DNA from: Saccoglossus kowalevskii
Taxonomy: Eukaryota > Hemichordata > Enteropneusta > Harrimaniidae
Assembly: GCF_000003605.2 (NCBI RefSeq)
Contig: NW_003148774.1
Coordinates: 66,197-89,405, forward strand
DNA length: 23,209 nucleotides
Reading direction: 5' to 3'
This document shows positions 1-10,758 of this stretch, piece by piece. The position numbers were made by a program, and so were the translations under genes. How positions within the stretch are numbered: position 1 is the first letter of the stretch; each line of letters starts with the position of its first letter. The notes below the pieces were generated by a model, which did not search any database, had not been told where the DNA came from, and worked only from the letters and a program-made list of their open reading frames with translations.

Positions 1-356
1 ATTACAATGAGAAAATAGTTCCACATTTTTTAACTATAATATAGGATTCACACCAATAACAATATTCATGTATAAACTAAGAAAATGTTACATGAAACAT
101 TGTCCTTTTTGTGACCTGATATTGTCTTTTTTAACCTGAGATACTACATTGTCTTACATGGTCTGGTGACCACACATATGCAAACTGTACAGTGACAAAT
201 TTAGGAACTATTTAAAAATAGAACTTAAATGCAGTTAAACTGATCATTCAAGTATTTGAATAGGCAGGTATATCTGTATCTATATAAAAAATGGCATAGA
301 ATATATTAAGTAAAAGGACTACATGTGAATAGAAATTTTGACAAGCCTGCTTTTTT
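1..356. other. AT-rich non-coding flank
   Basis: This stretch is AT-rich with stops in all frames. I see no gene, RNA or repeat in it. It leads directly into the 24-bp tandem array. Confidence 0.6.
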
Positions 357-1605
357 GGGTCAACACATACCCACTGTGCAGGGTTAAAATATACCTACAG
401 TGCTGGGTTAAAACATGCCCACTGTGCAGGGTTGAAACATGCCCACTGTGCTGGGTTAAAATATGCCCACTTTGCTGGGTTAAAATATGCCCACTGTGCT
501 GGGTTAAAACCTGCCCACTGTGCTGGATTAAAACATGCTCACTGTGCTGGGTTAAAACATGCCCACTGTGCAGGGTTGAAACATGCCCACTGTGCAGGGT
601 TGAAACATGCCCACTGTGCAGGGTTGAAACATGCCCACTTTGCTGGGTCAAAACCTGCCCACTGTGCTGGGTCAAAACATGCCCACTGTGCTGGGTCAAA
701 ACATGCCCACTGTGCTGGGTCAAAACATGCCCACTGTGCTGGGTCAAAACATGCCCACTGTGCAGGGTTAAAATATACCTACAGTGCTGGGTTAAAACAT
801 ACCTACAATGCTGGGTTAAAACATGCCCACTGTGCTGGGTTAAAACATGCCCACTGTGCTGGGTTGAAACATGCCCACTGTGCTGGGTTGAAACATGCCC
901 ACTGTGCTGGGTTGAAACATGCCCACTGTGCTGGGTTAAAACATGCCCACTGTGCTGGGTTAAAACATGCCCACTGTGCTGGGTTAAAACATGCCCACTG
1001 TGCTGGGTTAAAACATGCCCACTGTGCTGGGTTAAAACATGTCCACTGTGCTGGGTTAAAACATGCCCACTGTGTTGGGTTAAAACATACCTACAATGCT
1101 GGGTTAAAACATGCCCACTGTGCTGGGTTAAAACATGCCCACTGTGCTGGGTTAAAACATACCTACAATGCTGGGTTAAAACATGCCCACTGTGCTGGGT
1201 TAAAACATGCCCACTGTGCTGGGTTAAAACATGCCCACTGTGCTGGGTTGAAACATGCCCACTGTGCTGGGTTAAAACATACCTACAATGCTGGGTTGAA
1301 ACATGTTTGCTGTGCTGGGTTGAAACATGCCCACAGTGCTGGGTTGAAACATGCCCACTGTGCTGGGTTGAAACATACCTACTGTGCTGGGTTGAAACAT
1401 GCCCACTTTGCTGGGTTAAAACGTGCCCACTGTGCTGGGTTAAAATGTGCCCACTGTGCTGGGTTGAAACATGCCCACTGTGCTGGGTTGAAACATGTTC
1501 GCTGTGCTGGGTTGAAACATGTCTGCTGTGCTGGGTTAAAAGATACTCACTATGTAGCACTTAAATGTATCGATTGTTTTTGGGGTTGAACAGACCTGTT
1601 GTGCT
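357..1605. repeat. 24-bp minisatellite, about 52 units
   Basis: The consensus unit is GGGTTAAAACATGCCC followed by ACTGTGCT. From 357 to 1556 there are exactly 50 units of 24 bp with no insertion or deletion. A diverged stretch and one 23-bp degenerate unit (1583-1605) close the array. Units differ by recurrent substitutions: TTA, TTG or TCA at bases 4-6, CATGCCC or CATACCT in the middle, and GCT or GCA at the end. Variants are clustered: five neighbouring units at 645-764 carry TCA, and ATACCTACAATG units recur at 789, 1077, 1149 and 1269. Because 24 is a multiple of three and the unit lacks stops in some frames, two plus-strand frames and one minus-strand frame stay open for about 385-413 codons. 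I read these as repeat shadows, not genes. Each unit junction can form a short CCCA-CTGTGC-TGGG hairpin. Confidence 0.97.
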
Positions 1606-2320
1606 GCTAAATACAGTAACTACTACATATCATAAGACTGTACAGAAATAATAATTCTGTTATGTATATTGGTAGCATATGCCAGCATCCATCCCACATG
1701 GATTGTGAAACATAATTCAAGCGACTTTGGCGTATGTTTTACAAAATGTTCGCTATATAATTGTTTAAATAAAACATTTACTGCTAGGATACTGTCATGT
1801 AAAGGTCATGAGATATGACAAATGTTACCACTGTGTCATGCCTCCATTTGTTTACCATATGTTGCCAAAATTGTAGAATTAAAAAAAAATGCTTCAGTAT
1901 TATAAATAATCTGATGACATAGTGTTAATATGTATTGACCTGCAATATGTTACTCACTGAGGTCAACACTACTCAGAAATGTACATCATCATTTAGCACT
2001 CAGTGCGTTAATGAATTTAATTAAATAAATAATTCAGATTAATTAACATTATCATTGTCTCAGTATTTTCCTCAAGCTAGATACTGAACTAAATTTGCAT
2101 ATAATTTGCATAATACACAAACCTTTGTTATATTCTATATTGGCCGGTGCACTGTGACGTTTACATCGTCTGTGCACAGTGATGTCATGCAACCTGCAAG
2201 CACATATCTGACAACAAATATCTCATACGGATCAGTATCAGTTTGCGATCTGCAGCAATTACAGATATTTTATTATTCAGAACACTTACATGTATGGTAG
2301 CAGCAGCAAACAATGCCATT
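1606..2320. other. AT-rich non-coding spacer
   Basis: No coding signal or tandem repeat is visible. A short inverted pair CACTGTG / CACAGTG lies near 2150-2180. It is too short to name as an element. Confidence 0.5.
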
Positions 2321-2791
2321 ATTTTATCTTAGGACGTCAATGATTGGTTCTTGCCAAGCAGTCATGTATTTTATCTTAGGGTGTCCATGATTGGTTCTTG
2401 CCAAGCAGTCATGTATTTTATCTTAGGGCGTCAATGATTGGTTCTTGCCAAGCAGTCATGTATTTTATCTTAGGGTGTCAATGATTGGTTTCTTGCCAAG
2501 CAGTCATGTATTTTATATTAGGGCATCAATGATTGGTTCTTGCCAAGCAGTCATGTATTTTATCTTAGGGTGTCAATGATTGGTTCTTGCCAAGCAGTCA
2601 TGTATTTTATCTTAGGGTGTCAATGATTGGTTCTTGCCAAGCAGTTGTGTATTTTATCTTAGGGTGTCAATGATTGGTTCTTGCCAAGCAGTTGTGTATT
2701 TTATCTTAGGGTGTCAATGATTGGTTCTTGCCAAGCATTCATGTATTTTATCTTAGGGCATCAATGATTGGTTCTTGCCAAGCAGTCATGT
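2321..2791. repeat. 47-bp minisatellite, 10 units
   Basis: Ten units run head to tail, each starting ATTTTATCTTAGGG. All are 47 bp except one that carries a single extra T in TTGGTTTCTTGCC near 2485. Every unit contains GATTGG, the inverted form of a CCAAT box, followed by the short palindrome CTTGCCAAG. Neighbouring units share variants: CAGTTGTG in the two adjacent copies near 2641 and 2688 is one example. Such sharing suggests local duplication of units. The array has no long open frame. Confidence 0.96.
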
Positions 2792-3432
2792 GCACACATG
2801 CAGAGGGTAAACTCCTCGTACACCTGAAGACATTATTGATGGGGTTATGTATGCGTGCATGCCACTCACAAACTCAAACCCCTGTGACACTATAGCAATG
2901 GCTTGGTTGTGATTCTTTTTCAAATACATTTCACAAATATGTATATCCTGGCCCTAAAATAGGCCGTGTAGATGGTATTCTGTATAATTAATTCCAGCCA
3001 CCCTTTTATGATTTTTTTTTTGCACGTGTTACTAGAGCTTCATCTGTGAGCCAATAGGCATTATGCACGACCTCTAAAGGTCACACATCCTGGTATTTTG
3101 GGGGTTTGAGAGAAGGAACAAAATTAATCGTCAATGAGAATTCTTCAAATGTTTTTCAAAAAAAAACATGTTTGTTCACAAATACAAAACTTATCAAAAC
3201 TTGATGTTAGAAATTGTTACTGTTGCAGGGGACACTCCCACCCCATCCTAAAAGTGCCAAGCTGTGCATGTGAAGGACTATTACGCACTCTAGTCTAGTA
3301 AGTAATCTAACATCATTAATATATTGAATCAGTCAGTACAAGACAGTTATGGTTATTGTAATTATAATTTTATTGACCTTATTCGTTCTGAAGGCAAGTT
3401 CTAATTCAACTACAAAAAGAAAATTCTATGAT
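2792..3432. other. Non-coding spacer
   Basis: The sequence is slightly less AT-rich just after the 47-bp array but shows no open frame, splice pair or repeat that I can support. It ends at the 3' tail of the LINE relic. Confidence 0.5.
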
Positions 3433-4115
3433 AAATAATAATAATAATAATTTATTGACACAACACCGATATAGTACAATACGGCAGTATGGCCACTGAA
3501 TACAACTATTAACCACATTTAAAATAGAATTAACATATTTGGCAAAAGGTATCATAAGATGAGTATCCAAAGCACTTAACAAATGAATGAATTTACATTC
3601 TTGATTTAGTTTTTCAAATTCTGGAAAGCTAATATTGTGAACAAAATTTTCTCTATTTGATTTAATATCTGAGTTTGAACAGTTCATAACATAATGTTTT
3701 TCATCACCCACTTCAGATGAGTCGCACAATTTGCATATTCTTTATTTTTGATGGATATTATTGTACTGCCCTTTCTCAATTGGCAAGTTATGGCTTGAAA
3801 TTCTTAATTTTGTAATTGCTGATCTCATTTTATAATTCAAAATTACTTTTAGATAATTTTCAAATTTGTAATTAAGGTTATAATAAAAATATTGAAATAT
3901 AAAAATTGTGTTTGTTACATAAAGCTGCTTTTTGATGCAATGTCCAAAGCATATAAATGTTACTAGTGATATATGGCACTTTGTCTTTTTTTTTATTTTA
4001 CTGATAAGTTTTTTTTTAATGAAAATACGAGTTGAGAATGTTGTACCAATACATGGTAAAATCCTTCCTAATGTACTGCTATAATTGTCAAGAATTCCCT
4101 GTCTAACAGACCTCT
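3433..4115 (-). mobile_element. 5'-truncated LINE relic (C-terminal ORF2 region)
   Basis: Read on the minus strand, one frame is open from about 4115 down to 3745. It meets a TAA at 3742-3744 and stays open to 3408. The translated protein contains LRISSHNLPIEKGQY, then RICKLC, then GDEKHYVMNC. The cysteines lie at 3733-3735, 3724-3726 and 3679-3681 and the histidine at 3694-3696, giving C-x2-C-x14-H-x4-C. This matches the layout typical of the C-terminal zinc-knuckle region downstream of reverse transcriptase in many non-LTR retrotransposons (the Ixx(H)NL.IE.GRY...R.C..C....EDE.HFL..C pattern). The reverse transcriptase and endonuclease domains are absent, so the copy is 5'-truncated or the upstream part has decayed. 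The element ends in an AATAAATTATTATT-type 3' tail (minus strand). The clade (CR1, L2 or related) cannot be settled by eye. Confidence 0.8.
3434..3452 (-). repeat. (AAT)n 3' tail of the LINE
   Basis: A run of AAT triplets on the plus strand (ATT on the element strand) directly follows the LINE 3' untranslated region. Microsatellite tails of this kind are typical of CR1/L2-like elements, so it probably marks the insertion end. Confidence 0.7.
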
Positions 4116-5042
4116 ATTTTTTTGAGTGAGTACATGCTATAATTTCCCCATTGTTCTTATTATTTTCTGTCTTCAAGCTCTGACCTGCAGCTTACACTAT
4201 ACTGGGGAATAATAGCCACAAGGCTGGTTTCTTAGATGGATCACAATTGAAAGCAACCCTGTGTAATTGCGCTAAATAAGTGATGAAAGATGGTTTAAAA
4301 TTTGATGAGCATTGCTGAAATTCTAGTAGTTACTCTTATCTTCTTGTTCCAACCCTTCAGGGGTTGCTTTTTCTCCTGCCCATTTCTAATCTAATGTCCC
4401 TGTTATATTTAAGCAAGTGTAAATTGGATGGGAGGGAATACTGTCGGGATGTCAGAGTAGCTGAGTAATTTGTTTTCTAGGGGGAAAGTTCATGTTTGTC
4501 ATATTCAGTGGCATGTAAGACTGTGAAGCATATATTGAGATGAGTACATGTGTTGTATAGGATTAAATTAAGATTAAAACTTGTTAAAAAAATAAAATAA
4601 TTAAATTTGGATATGCATTTGTTTTCAAAGAAGGTGTGAATATATTTTGTATATCAAATAAACATTTTATAAATTTAAAATGACAATCAAACCCAACTGC
4701 ACCTATCACAATACCAACAGAATCATATGGATTACACAGTGTGATCTTTGATCTATCATAATTTCTTTACTTCCCGGAAATAAGTATGTTTTACCATTTA
4801 ACATTTTGCACCAAATAGTAGTGACGATACTACATATACCATAGAAACCACAGAAACAGCCATTTATTGGTTTATGGTTTTGACGCAAAAGTCTTCTGGT
4901 GGAAATGTTTATGTTTTCTGTTCAAAAAACATAATATGTTCTTGTGTTTTCGAAAAAATCTGTATACAAAACTAAAATAAAGCATTATCCCCATAATATA
5001 TTTCAATATGAAGCCCTTCTGAGACCTGCAGCAATTTTTTTT
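4116..5042. other. AT-rich non-coding spacer
   Basis: No clear gene or repeat is visible. Short open frames occur, for example a 60-codon minus frame at 4706-4888, but they lack recognisable motifs and have AT-driven composition. Further decayed LINE sequence just above 4115 is possible but not demonstrable. Confidence 0.5.
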
Positions 5043-5147
5043 AACAAGTAACTACTAAACATGACAAGTTTACTGATAGGCATGTCAAGTTTAACTACGA
5101 GATGAGAGAGTTTACTTCTAAACGAGCAAGTCAACTACCAGACATTT
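5043..5147. repeat. Diverged 21-bp minisatellite, 5 units
   Basis: Five consecutive 21-base units start at 5043, 5064, 5085, 5106 and 5127. They share a core close to CAAGTTTACTACTAGACATG. Identity between units is modest, but the spacing is exactly 21 bp throughout, which is hard to get by chance. It appears to be an old array that has lost homogeneity. Confidence 0.75.
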
Positions 5148-6282
5148 CTTGCATTTTTGTGGCAATGTATTTTATTATTGATTAAATGATACAAAATATG
5201 CAAATTAGATGAAATTTAACAGAAATACTCATGTTTATAATTCAGTTTTACTCAGGGTTTTAGTTGTCGTTTTTCTATGCTGGCAGTTGGGGGGGGGGGG
5301 GTAAATATGTAGACTGTACAGTAATATGATATCAATCAAAATAATCATGTGTTAATTCTCAGAGTTGTACTAATGTCATTTTGGATAATCACTGTTCATA
5401 AATCATCTGTTATTCATCAAGAATATTATGAATTCATAGCAAGTTAGAGATTTTACTACGGTAGTAATTAATATCCAGACTACAGACAATGGTCTACAGT
5501 CCACTGCTGTATTAATTGTGAACTTGACCTCTCTGTGATGAGGCTTCCATTGAAAGAAGAACATAATTAGAAAATAAACCGTTGACCAAACTCATTAAAG
5601 TTGTTGAAATAAATACCCTTAAACAATATCAATTCCCATGTATTATAAATTATAACAAGTATTAGATAAGGGAGAAAGATAGAGGAGAAAACTGTACATT
5701 GTTAAGGAATATGCAAGGTTATGACCAATTTGGTTACCTGCATGATTTTTGATTTTTGTTTTGTTTTTAAGTGCAATTGGGAAATTATCAATTTAATTTA
5801 TTTTAATATTTTTTTATTGTGTCAATAAAAAAAAATTCTAATATTATACGATCCGTAATCCATTGTTTAGGATTTTATACTTTTAGTGACTTTCTCTGTA
5901 ACAGTTGTGCTCATAGTCTGGTGGTTTATTTATAGCCATTTTATTTTTCACCGGGAATATCTAGTAATGTCAGATATTTGAATTATTGTGAATTTGTCAT
6001 TGACCTCCTTCACAACTAATGATGCTACTGCAGTATCATGTGATCCAATTCACTTAGTGTCCATTCCGCTCTCGTACTGAATGTAGTTTTCCTAATATAA
6101 AAATAACATTACTGTGGTGTAAAATGTAGTAATTATAAAATCAACAACAACAATAGACCTTTCATTTACTGTTTTAATATATAAACATAATTTAAATATA
6201 TTTTAAAGAATATATTGTTTGCATTTATACTGCTGTGTCCAGTGAATTTAGTATGTGAATGTCAATCATGGTTTGAGTAGTG
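5148..6282. other. AT-rich non-coding stretch
   Basis: No gene is evident. The only distinct item is a homopolymer G tract at 5289-5301, listed separately. Confidence 0.5.
5289..5301 (+). repeat. Poly-G tract (13 G)
   Basis: Thirteen consecutive G bases stand in an otherwise AT-rich neighbourhood. Homopolymer G runs of this length are uncommon and unstable. The exact length should be treated as uncertain because sequencing often errs here. Confidence 0.9.
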
Positions 6283-6571
6283 TCAGCTGTGGTGGTGTGC
6301 TTTGTTAAAAGCTGCCATATCCTGGCTTACAATGTGTGCCACACATGTGCACAGCTTACCACGTATATGACAGTGTCCACATGTGTTACACTCAGGTTTC
6401 TTAATTTTGACTAATGGGTATGTGCAACTGCTGGAACAGCCGGTATGAATGAAATATTCAGTAGTCCAATTGGGAGGTGCAATAAAGGGAAAGGCTGACA
6501 TTGATGTTTGCATCATTCTGTGTGTATGGAACAATCTGTATACCTTGACAAATATCCCTAGAGAGATACTA
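6283..6571 (-). CDS. Unassigned Cys/His-rich open frame (doubtful)
   Basis: A minus-strand frame stays open for about 95 codons from 6571 and ends at a TGA at 6283. Its C-terminal half contains ECNTCGHCHIRGKLCTC, a dense cysteine and histidine cluster that could bind a metal. The first ATG in frame comes only at the HRMMQTSM segment. A possible AG acceptor (CTTAG) sits near the upstream edge, so it might be a terminal exon. I do not recognise a family. The local composition is slightly more GC-rich than its surroundings, which is weak support. An accidental open frame of this length is quite possible in this much sequence. Confidence 0.2.
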
Positions 6572-6572
6572 A

Positions 6573-7370
6573 GTGATCAGACAGCTTGGCTTAGCTTTCA
6601 CTGCTGATTTACTATCATGCCCTTTACATACAATGTTCGGGTATGGAAACTACAACACAGTTAGCCTTGCTAGTCTTGCAAATCTCTTACACCGGTTTCT
6701 TCACAAAAGGTTTTTTTTAGCCTTTGGAAAAGATAGTTGTTGTTAACTTTCCTTGAGCTACAGTCCTCATCTGGCCAGATTGCCAGTACACAGTTGTGGA
6801 TAGTGAAAGCAATTAATTTGATATTAATGCATTTTCCCTGCTGTGGGTAGTGGTTGACAGCTTGAACATATGTGGCCCTGTCTATTAGTCTTGTGTATTA
6901 CCAGTAAGCTAGGGAGACTGGACAACTTAGCAGTGTTTCTATTTGACTGGGCTGGATATTGGCCATCAGGTGATAGCATTTATGCACATGTGTTGTGATC
7001 CCATCACCGTCTCTACTTAATCTACGATAGTTTTTTTTCCATCGCTGCTGTTGTCAATTTATATATGGTGGGAAAATAGTCAGCAGACGACCAATAGTGC
7101 GAACGTTGAGCCAGCAGTGGAGTAGCTACATCACTGACTGATGTAGAAAAGCATCATGCAAGTCGACTTACTACACGTGTATAGTAGTATTGTGTTATTT
7201 AGATTTTGGGTCAATATAATACCTTCACCGGCTGTGCATATATACCACTGTTAAGAAGATACAGATTGTGACTATTCCTCATAATAATATTATTGACAAA
7301 TTCTGCTCACGGACGTATGTACGCTGTATGCTTGGATATTTTGGTTACTTACACTGCCTCACTTGATATG
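6573..7370. other. Upstream region of the 7444 exon
   Basis: This has mixed composition with a few CpGs and no open frame of note. It contains an ACACGTGT E-box palindrome at 7173-7180 and a TATATA-like stretch near 7240. If the exon at 7444 is the start of a gene, its promoter and 5' untranslated sequence lie here. Confidence 0.4.
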
Positions 7371-7373
7371 ACT

Positions 7374-7390
7374 GAGTATATATAATAATA
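7374..7390 (+). promoter_or_regulatory. Possible TATA box before the 7444 exon
   Basis: GAGTATATATAATAAT lies about 60-70 bp upstream of the ATG at 7444. This would place a start site near 7405 and leave a short leader. TATA-like words are common in AT-rich DNA, so position relative to a plausible first exon is the only real support. Confidence 0.3.
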
Positions 7391-7443
7391 TCGCTGTGTG
7401 ATTTACTACGTTGTAGCAAGAATTGATTTTCACAGTCTCCGTT

Positions 7444-7681
7444 ATGAGAAAAACCTCCAGTAGTAGTAGTATAAACCAGAGTGTTTCCGCTATAAGAACC
7501 GGTGATATGGATCAAGATGTGCGTAATAACAACACAAATTCGGCTGCTTCCTCTACTGTACTGACAACAACAGCAGAGACAACTGATCGCAAGCCATTGA
7601 CACTTTCTAAATTAATGCAAGCACATCACAGCAGTCAGCACTACCAAGGTGCATTCAGCTTTGAGTATCATAGGCCAAAAA
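7444..7681 (+). CDS. Candidate first coding exon, product unknown
   Basis: The ATG at 7444 (G at -3) opens a frame of 79 codons plus one base. It ends at AAAAA|GTAAGC, a good splice donor at 7682, followed by a pyrimidine-rich intron-like stretch. The first 50 or so residues are rich in Ser, Thr and Asn and probably disordered: a run of five Ser near the start, then NNNTNSAASSTVLTTTAET. The last 30 residues look more structured and include LSKLMQAHHSSQHYQGAF followed by SFEYHRP. Codon use and GC content stand out from the AT-rich flanks. A second ATG at 7507 (MDQDV) has a stronger start context (G at -3 and +4) and could be the true start. There is no signal peptide or membrane segment. I do not recognise the family. 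Splicing would be phase 1; no partner exon can be proven in this window. Confidence 0.55.
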
Positions 7682-10158
7682 GTAAGCTTTCTTTTCTCAT
7701 TTTTTTTTCTTTTGTGTGATGGCTTTATGTTGCTGTTTCTTACTTCCTTTTTCCAGTTGACTTAAAATAAATCTGTTTCATCTTCCCCACAACACCATTA
7801 TTCAGTATGTGTGTAGTCTAATTTAATATTCCAAATCACTCTTGCTAAGAATATATAGTTCTTACACGCAAGATGGATGCCAACACAGATACTGACACAT
7901 AGAAAGCATATCAAGTATTTGCTGTGGAATTTGCAGCCTAACCTTGGCGTGTTGCTGTCTGAGTTATGACTAAGAAAGAAGATTCCTTTCATGTCATCAT
8001 GCCATTCATCATGACGGCCTATAGTCACAGCACAGTGAAGCGAATAAACCAACTGGCTCTTAATGCTGTGTTTTAATAAACTCTCACCCGATCATTGCTA
8101 TAGTGCACACTGCTATAGTTGTTGTTTTGTTGTATTTTAGCTCTAACTGCCTGTCATCTGGTACTCATACTATATTCTTGTGTAAGCTGCAAAGCTGTAA
8201 TTGCGGAGTAATGTTTTGTATTGTGCAGTAGAGGCTGTTGTCTCCCACCATATGGTCCCAACATACTTTCTACTGCCTATTTACTCTAGTAGTACCATAT
8301 GTCCTACTGCTGTCCTCGTTGTTTCACTCATCATTTCCCAATCCTTTTAACAAAATCATCCTTTTTAGTAATTTCTACTAACATTCGTGTGTTATTTTCA
8401 TTTTCTTTGTTATTTTGTTTGTATTATGTTTGTATTATAATTTCATGTTGTATCCTTAGGGTAGTGCATTTAAAATTGCATATGTTCCTGAGATTATCAG
8501 AATTAATGGATAATTTATTTGTCCTTAAAATATCGCAATAATTCTAAATACTTGATGAAAAATGATGGTTGTTAATAAAAATGTTTTGGTCTTTCATATT
8601 TTCAAGTTTATTCATGTTTATTGAAACCAACAAATATTTTATTTTTGTCTTGAATATATAAAATTATTTAGAAAATGTTGTTCTGCCTTTATGTTGCAAG
8701 TAAAAACATACACAGCGTTATGCAGAGTATTTTTATAAACAATATTTACATGGTAGCAATTTTGCTATTTCAGTCACTGTCGTAAAGCCAGCACATTTCA
8801 GCCTGAATCCAACAACCCTCATATTTTCTATTTTGGTACATAATTTATTTGTGCGAAGACTGAAAATATAGTATAACCATTATGTTCATATTGTGCCGTC
8901 TTTTCCTATTCTTCTCATTTAGTTATTTTATAACCGTAAACCATATTGCACTCCCTATACTACCAGTATACTTATAAAGTTTGCAATTTTCTGCTAGCAT
9001 ATGGGTAGATGAAACCAACAAATTCCAGATGGTGTTCTTTCATGTTCTCAAACAGCGTTATTTTTATTTGTCCATTTCTTTCTAGCCTTCAAATATTATT
9101 TTTTGTTTTTTCGTTTACTGAGCAATGGACCTGCCAAGTTAACATAAAAATGACAAGAATGTCAAACTTTTAAGAGATAAAATTAGTAACAACAAATATT
9201 TGGAAGTTTGTTCAACTAATTAACTTAGTGAGGCAGAAATCAACTGATATTAAATTATTATTTTAACATCTACACCTGGATTTGTCATATAAATGGTCTG
9301 CCACTCAATAAAAGTGGGTCAATTTGGTGTATATGAAATTCTGCATTTACATTTCAGAATTTAAGGTCAAGCTTTGACAAAAGTATTGCGTTTGTTACAA
9401 TGTATAAAGCTGTGATGAATTTTTAAATGACTCAAATTTGTCTGGTAATATACACTACATAGCAGCTGGCCTTTCTCAAAATACAAATAGAAATTAGTTT
9501 AATATTAGAGTAGTGGACTTTTCATATTGTACATATTTGAAACGTTGTGATGTATAGCCAGGTCGGCTGTTAGTATTCCCACTCTTAGCTAATTATCATT
9601 ACCCATTCATCAGCGTTTCCGTCCCCTACTCATATATTATTGAACATATCTAAACATCTTAAGCATCTCGTTTTATCTCGGTTCCAATACCACCATCTGG
9701 AAATATTCAATAAAGTTCTGAAAAGTCCCACGGAAAATATACAGAGTCTCCCTTCTTTTAAACGATCCTGCCAAAACACGTGACCTGTGTGTGTTCGATA
9801 GTCGATTGAAGATGAGGATATTGTTTTTGGTGGAGTATTGAATATTGAAATGAATAGGAAAAGAAGAAAATACAGCAAACATAGTCAATATTGAGCAATG
9901 CTCATAATTAACTGTAGATTGTTAGAGAGTATATCTGTGTAATGCTGTGGGCCATTGAAAGCAGGTGCATATACAGGAAGTGGATTGATGGACATATGTG
10001 GCAACACTGCTTGCAGTCAGCAGCAGGTGCAAACCTTGAATACTCGGTGACTTTTATCAGCTATGCCCCACACAGCTGATGTTCATACAAGGCAGTCCGC
10101 ATCTTAGATAGAAAATTTTGAAAATTACAACTGCTCATAATCGATTTAGTATGAACTT
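7682..10158. other. Long AT-rich stretch, probably intronic
   Basis: This follows the donor of the 7444 exon and holds no convincing exon. The frames at 7798-8052 (minus), 8299-8541 (plus) and 9630-9878 (minus) lack recognisable motifs. A small GC-richer patch at 9690-9800 contains a CACGTG E-box at 9777-9782 but gives no recognisable protein. Confidence 0.45.
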
Positions 10159-10198
10159 AAAAAAAAAAAAAAAATACACTTCATCTCAAAGTGTATTT
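10159..10198. other. Poly-A tract with adjoining perfect hairpin
   Basis: Sixteen A bases (10159-10174) run into AAATACACTT (10172-10181), a 7-base loop CATCTCA, and AAGTGTATTT (10189-10198). The stem is a perfect 10-bp inverted repeat. Its role is unknown. It could be the end of a small retroposed or inverted-repeat element, or chance in AT-rich DNA. Confidence 0.7.
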
Positions 10199-10758
10199 CT
10201 GTTGAATAAAATATACATGTTTAATTGTTACAATATTTACCATATTCTTGACCTTTGACTTTTTTTTTCGGAGTGTTGCATTAACATTTAGTTTTTAAAA
10301 ACATTGTCTGTATTTCTTTCTTTAATGATTTATTGTCACTTCCTGAATGCAATCGAATATTTGATTTTTATCGCGATGCTGGGTTCTATTCACTTTTAGG
10401 TAGTATATTTAGGTATTTTTTGGGTCAGAAGTAAAAGTAAAAAGGATGTTCAGGTATGTTCTGCATGGAACACTTTTGTACCTTCTTTATCTTGTCTGTT
10501 ATTTTTCATTCTATTGTATCAGTCAAGAAGAGTGCATTGGTGAACATAACTTACTTGGTCTTGTTACAGGGGCTGTGGCATTTTATATGTCAATAATTAA
10601 TAATAAAAATTGTAATATTTTATTTTGTATCATAATTGCCTGTTTGCTGTGCAGTCTGACCAAAATGTGTAATGAAAATTGACATCACATATGGCTGTGA
10701 ATCTCTTTGACATTTTTGCTATTGTTTTCCAAGAACTGTTCCCTTACATATTCTAGGA
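10199..10758. other. AT-rich non-coding stretch
   Basis: A 78-codon plus-strand frame at 10446-10682 is hydrophobic because of its T-rich codons. It shows no motif, and I do not consider it a gene. Nothing else is visible before the 40-bp array. Confidence 0.45.

Noticed and set aside
357-1556. GGGTTA in each unit as telomere-like repeats
   Set aside because: The hexamer occurs once per 24 bp and is often changed to GGGTTG or GGGTCA. There is no tandem TTAGGG, so the match is coincidental.
338-1589. Long open frames of 385-413 codons on both strands
   Set aside because: They are created by a stop-free 24-bp unit in register with the codon length. Mutually exclusive frames are equally open, flanks show no splice or start signals, and substitutions do not consistently favour one frame.
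357-1605. CRISPR array
   Set aside because: Units are contiguous with no unique spacers, and the context is a eukaryotic genome.
9630-9888. Minus-strand frames of 71-82 codons
   Set aside because: Two overlapping frames are open, neither with a recognised motif, and no splice pair is evident. The E-box at 9777 alone is not support.
10446-10682. 78-codon hydrophobic frame resembling a membrane protein
   Set aside because: The hydrophobicity follows from T-rich codons in AT-rich DNA. There is no family motif or start context of note.
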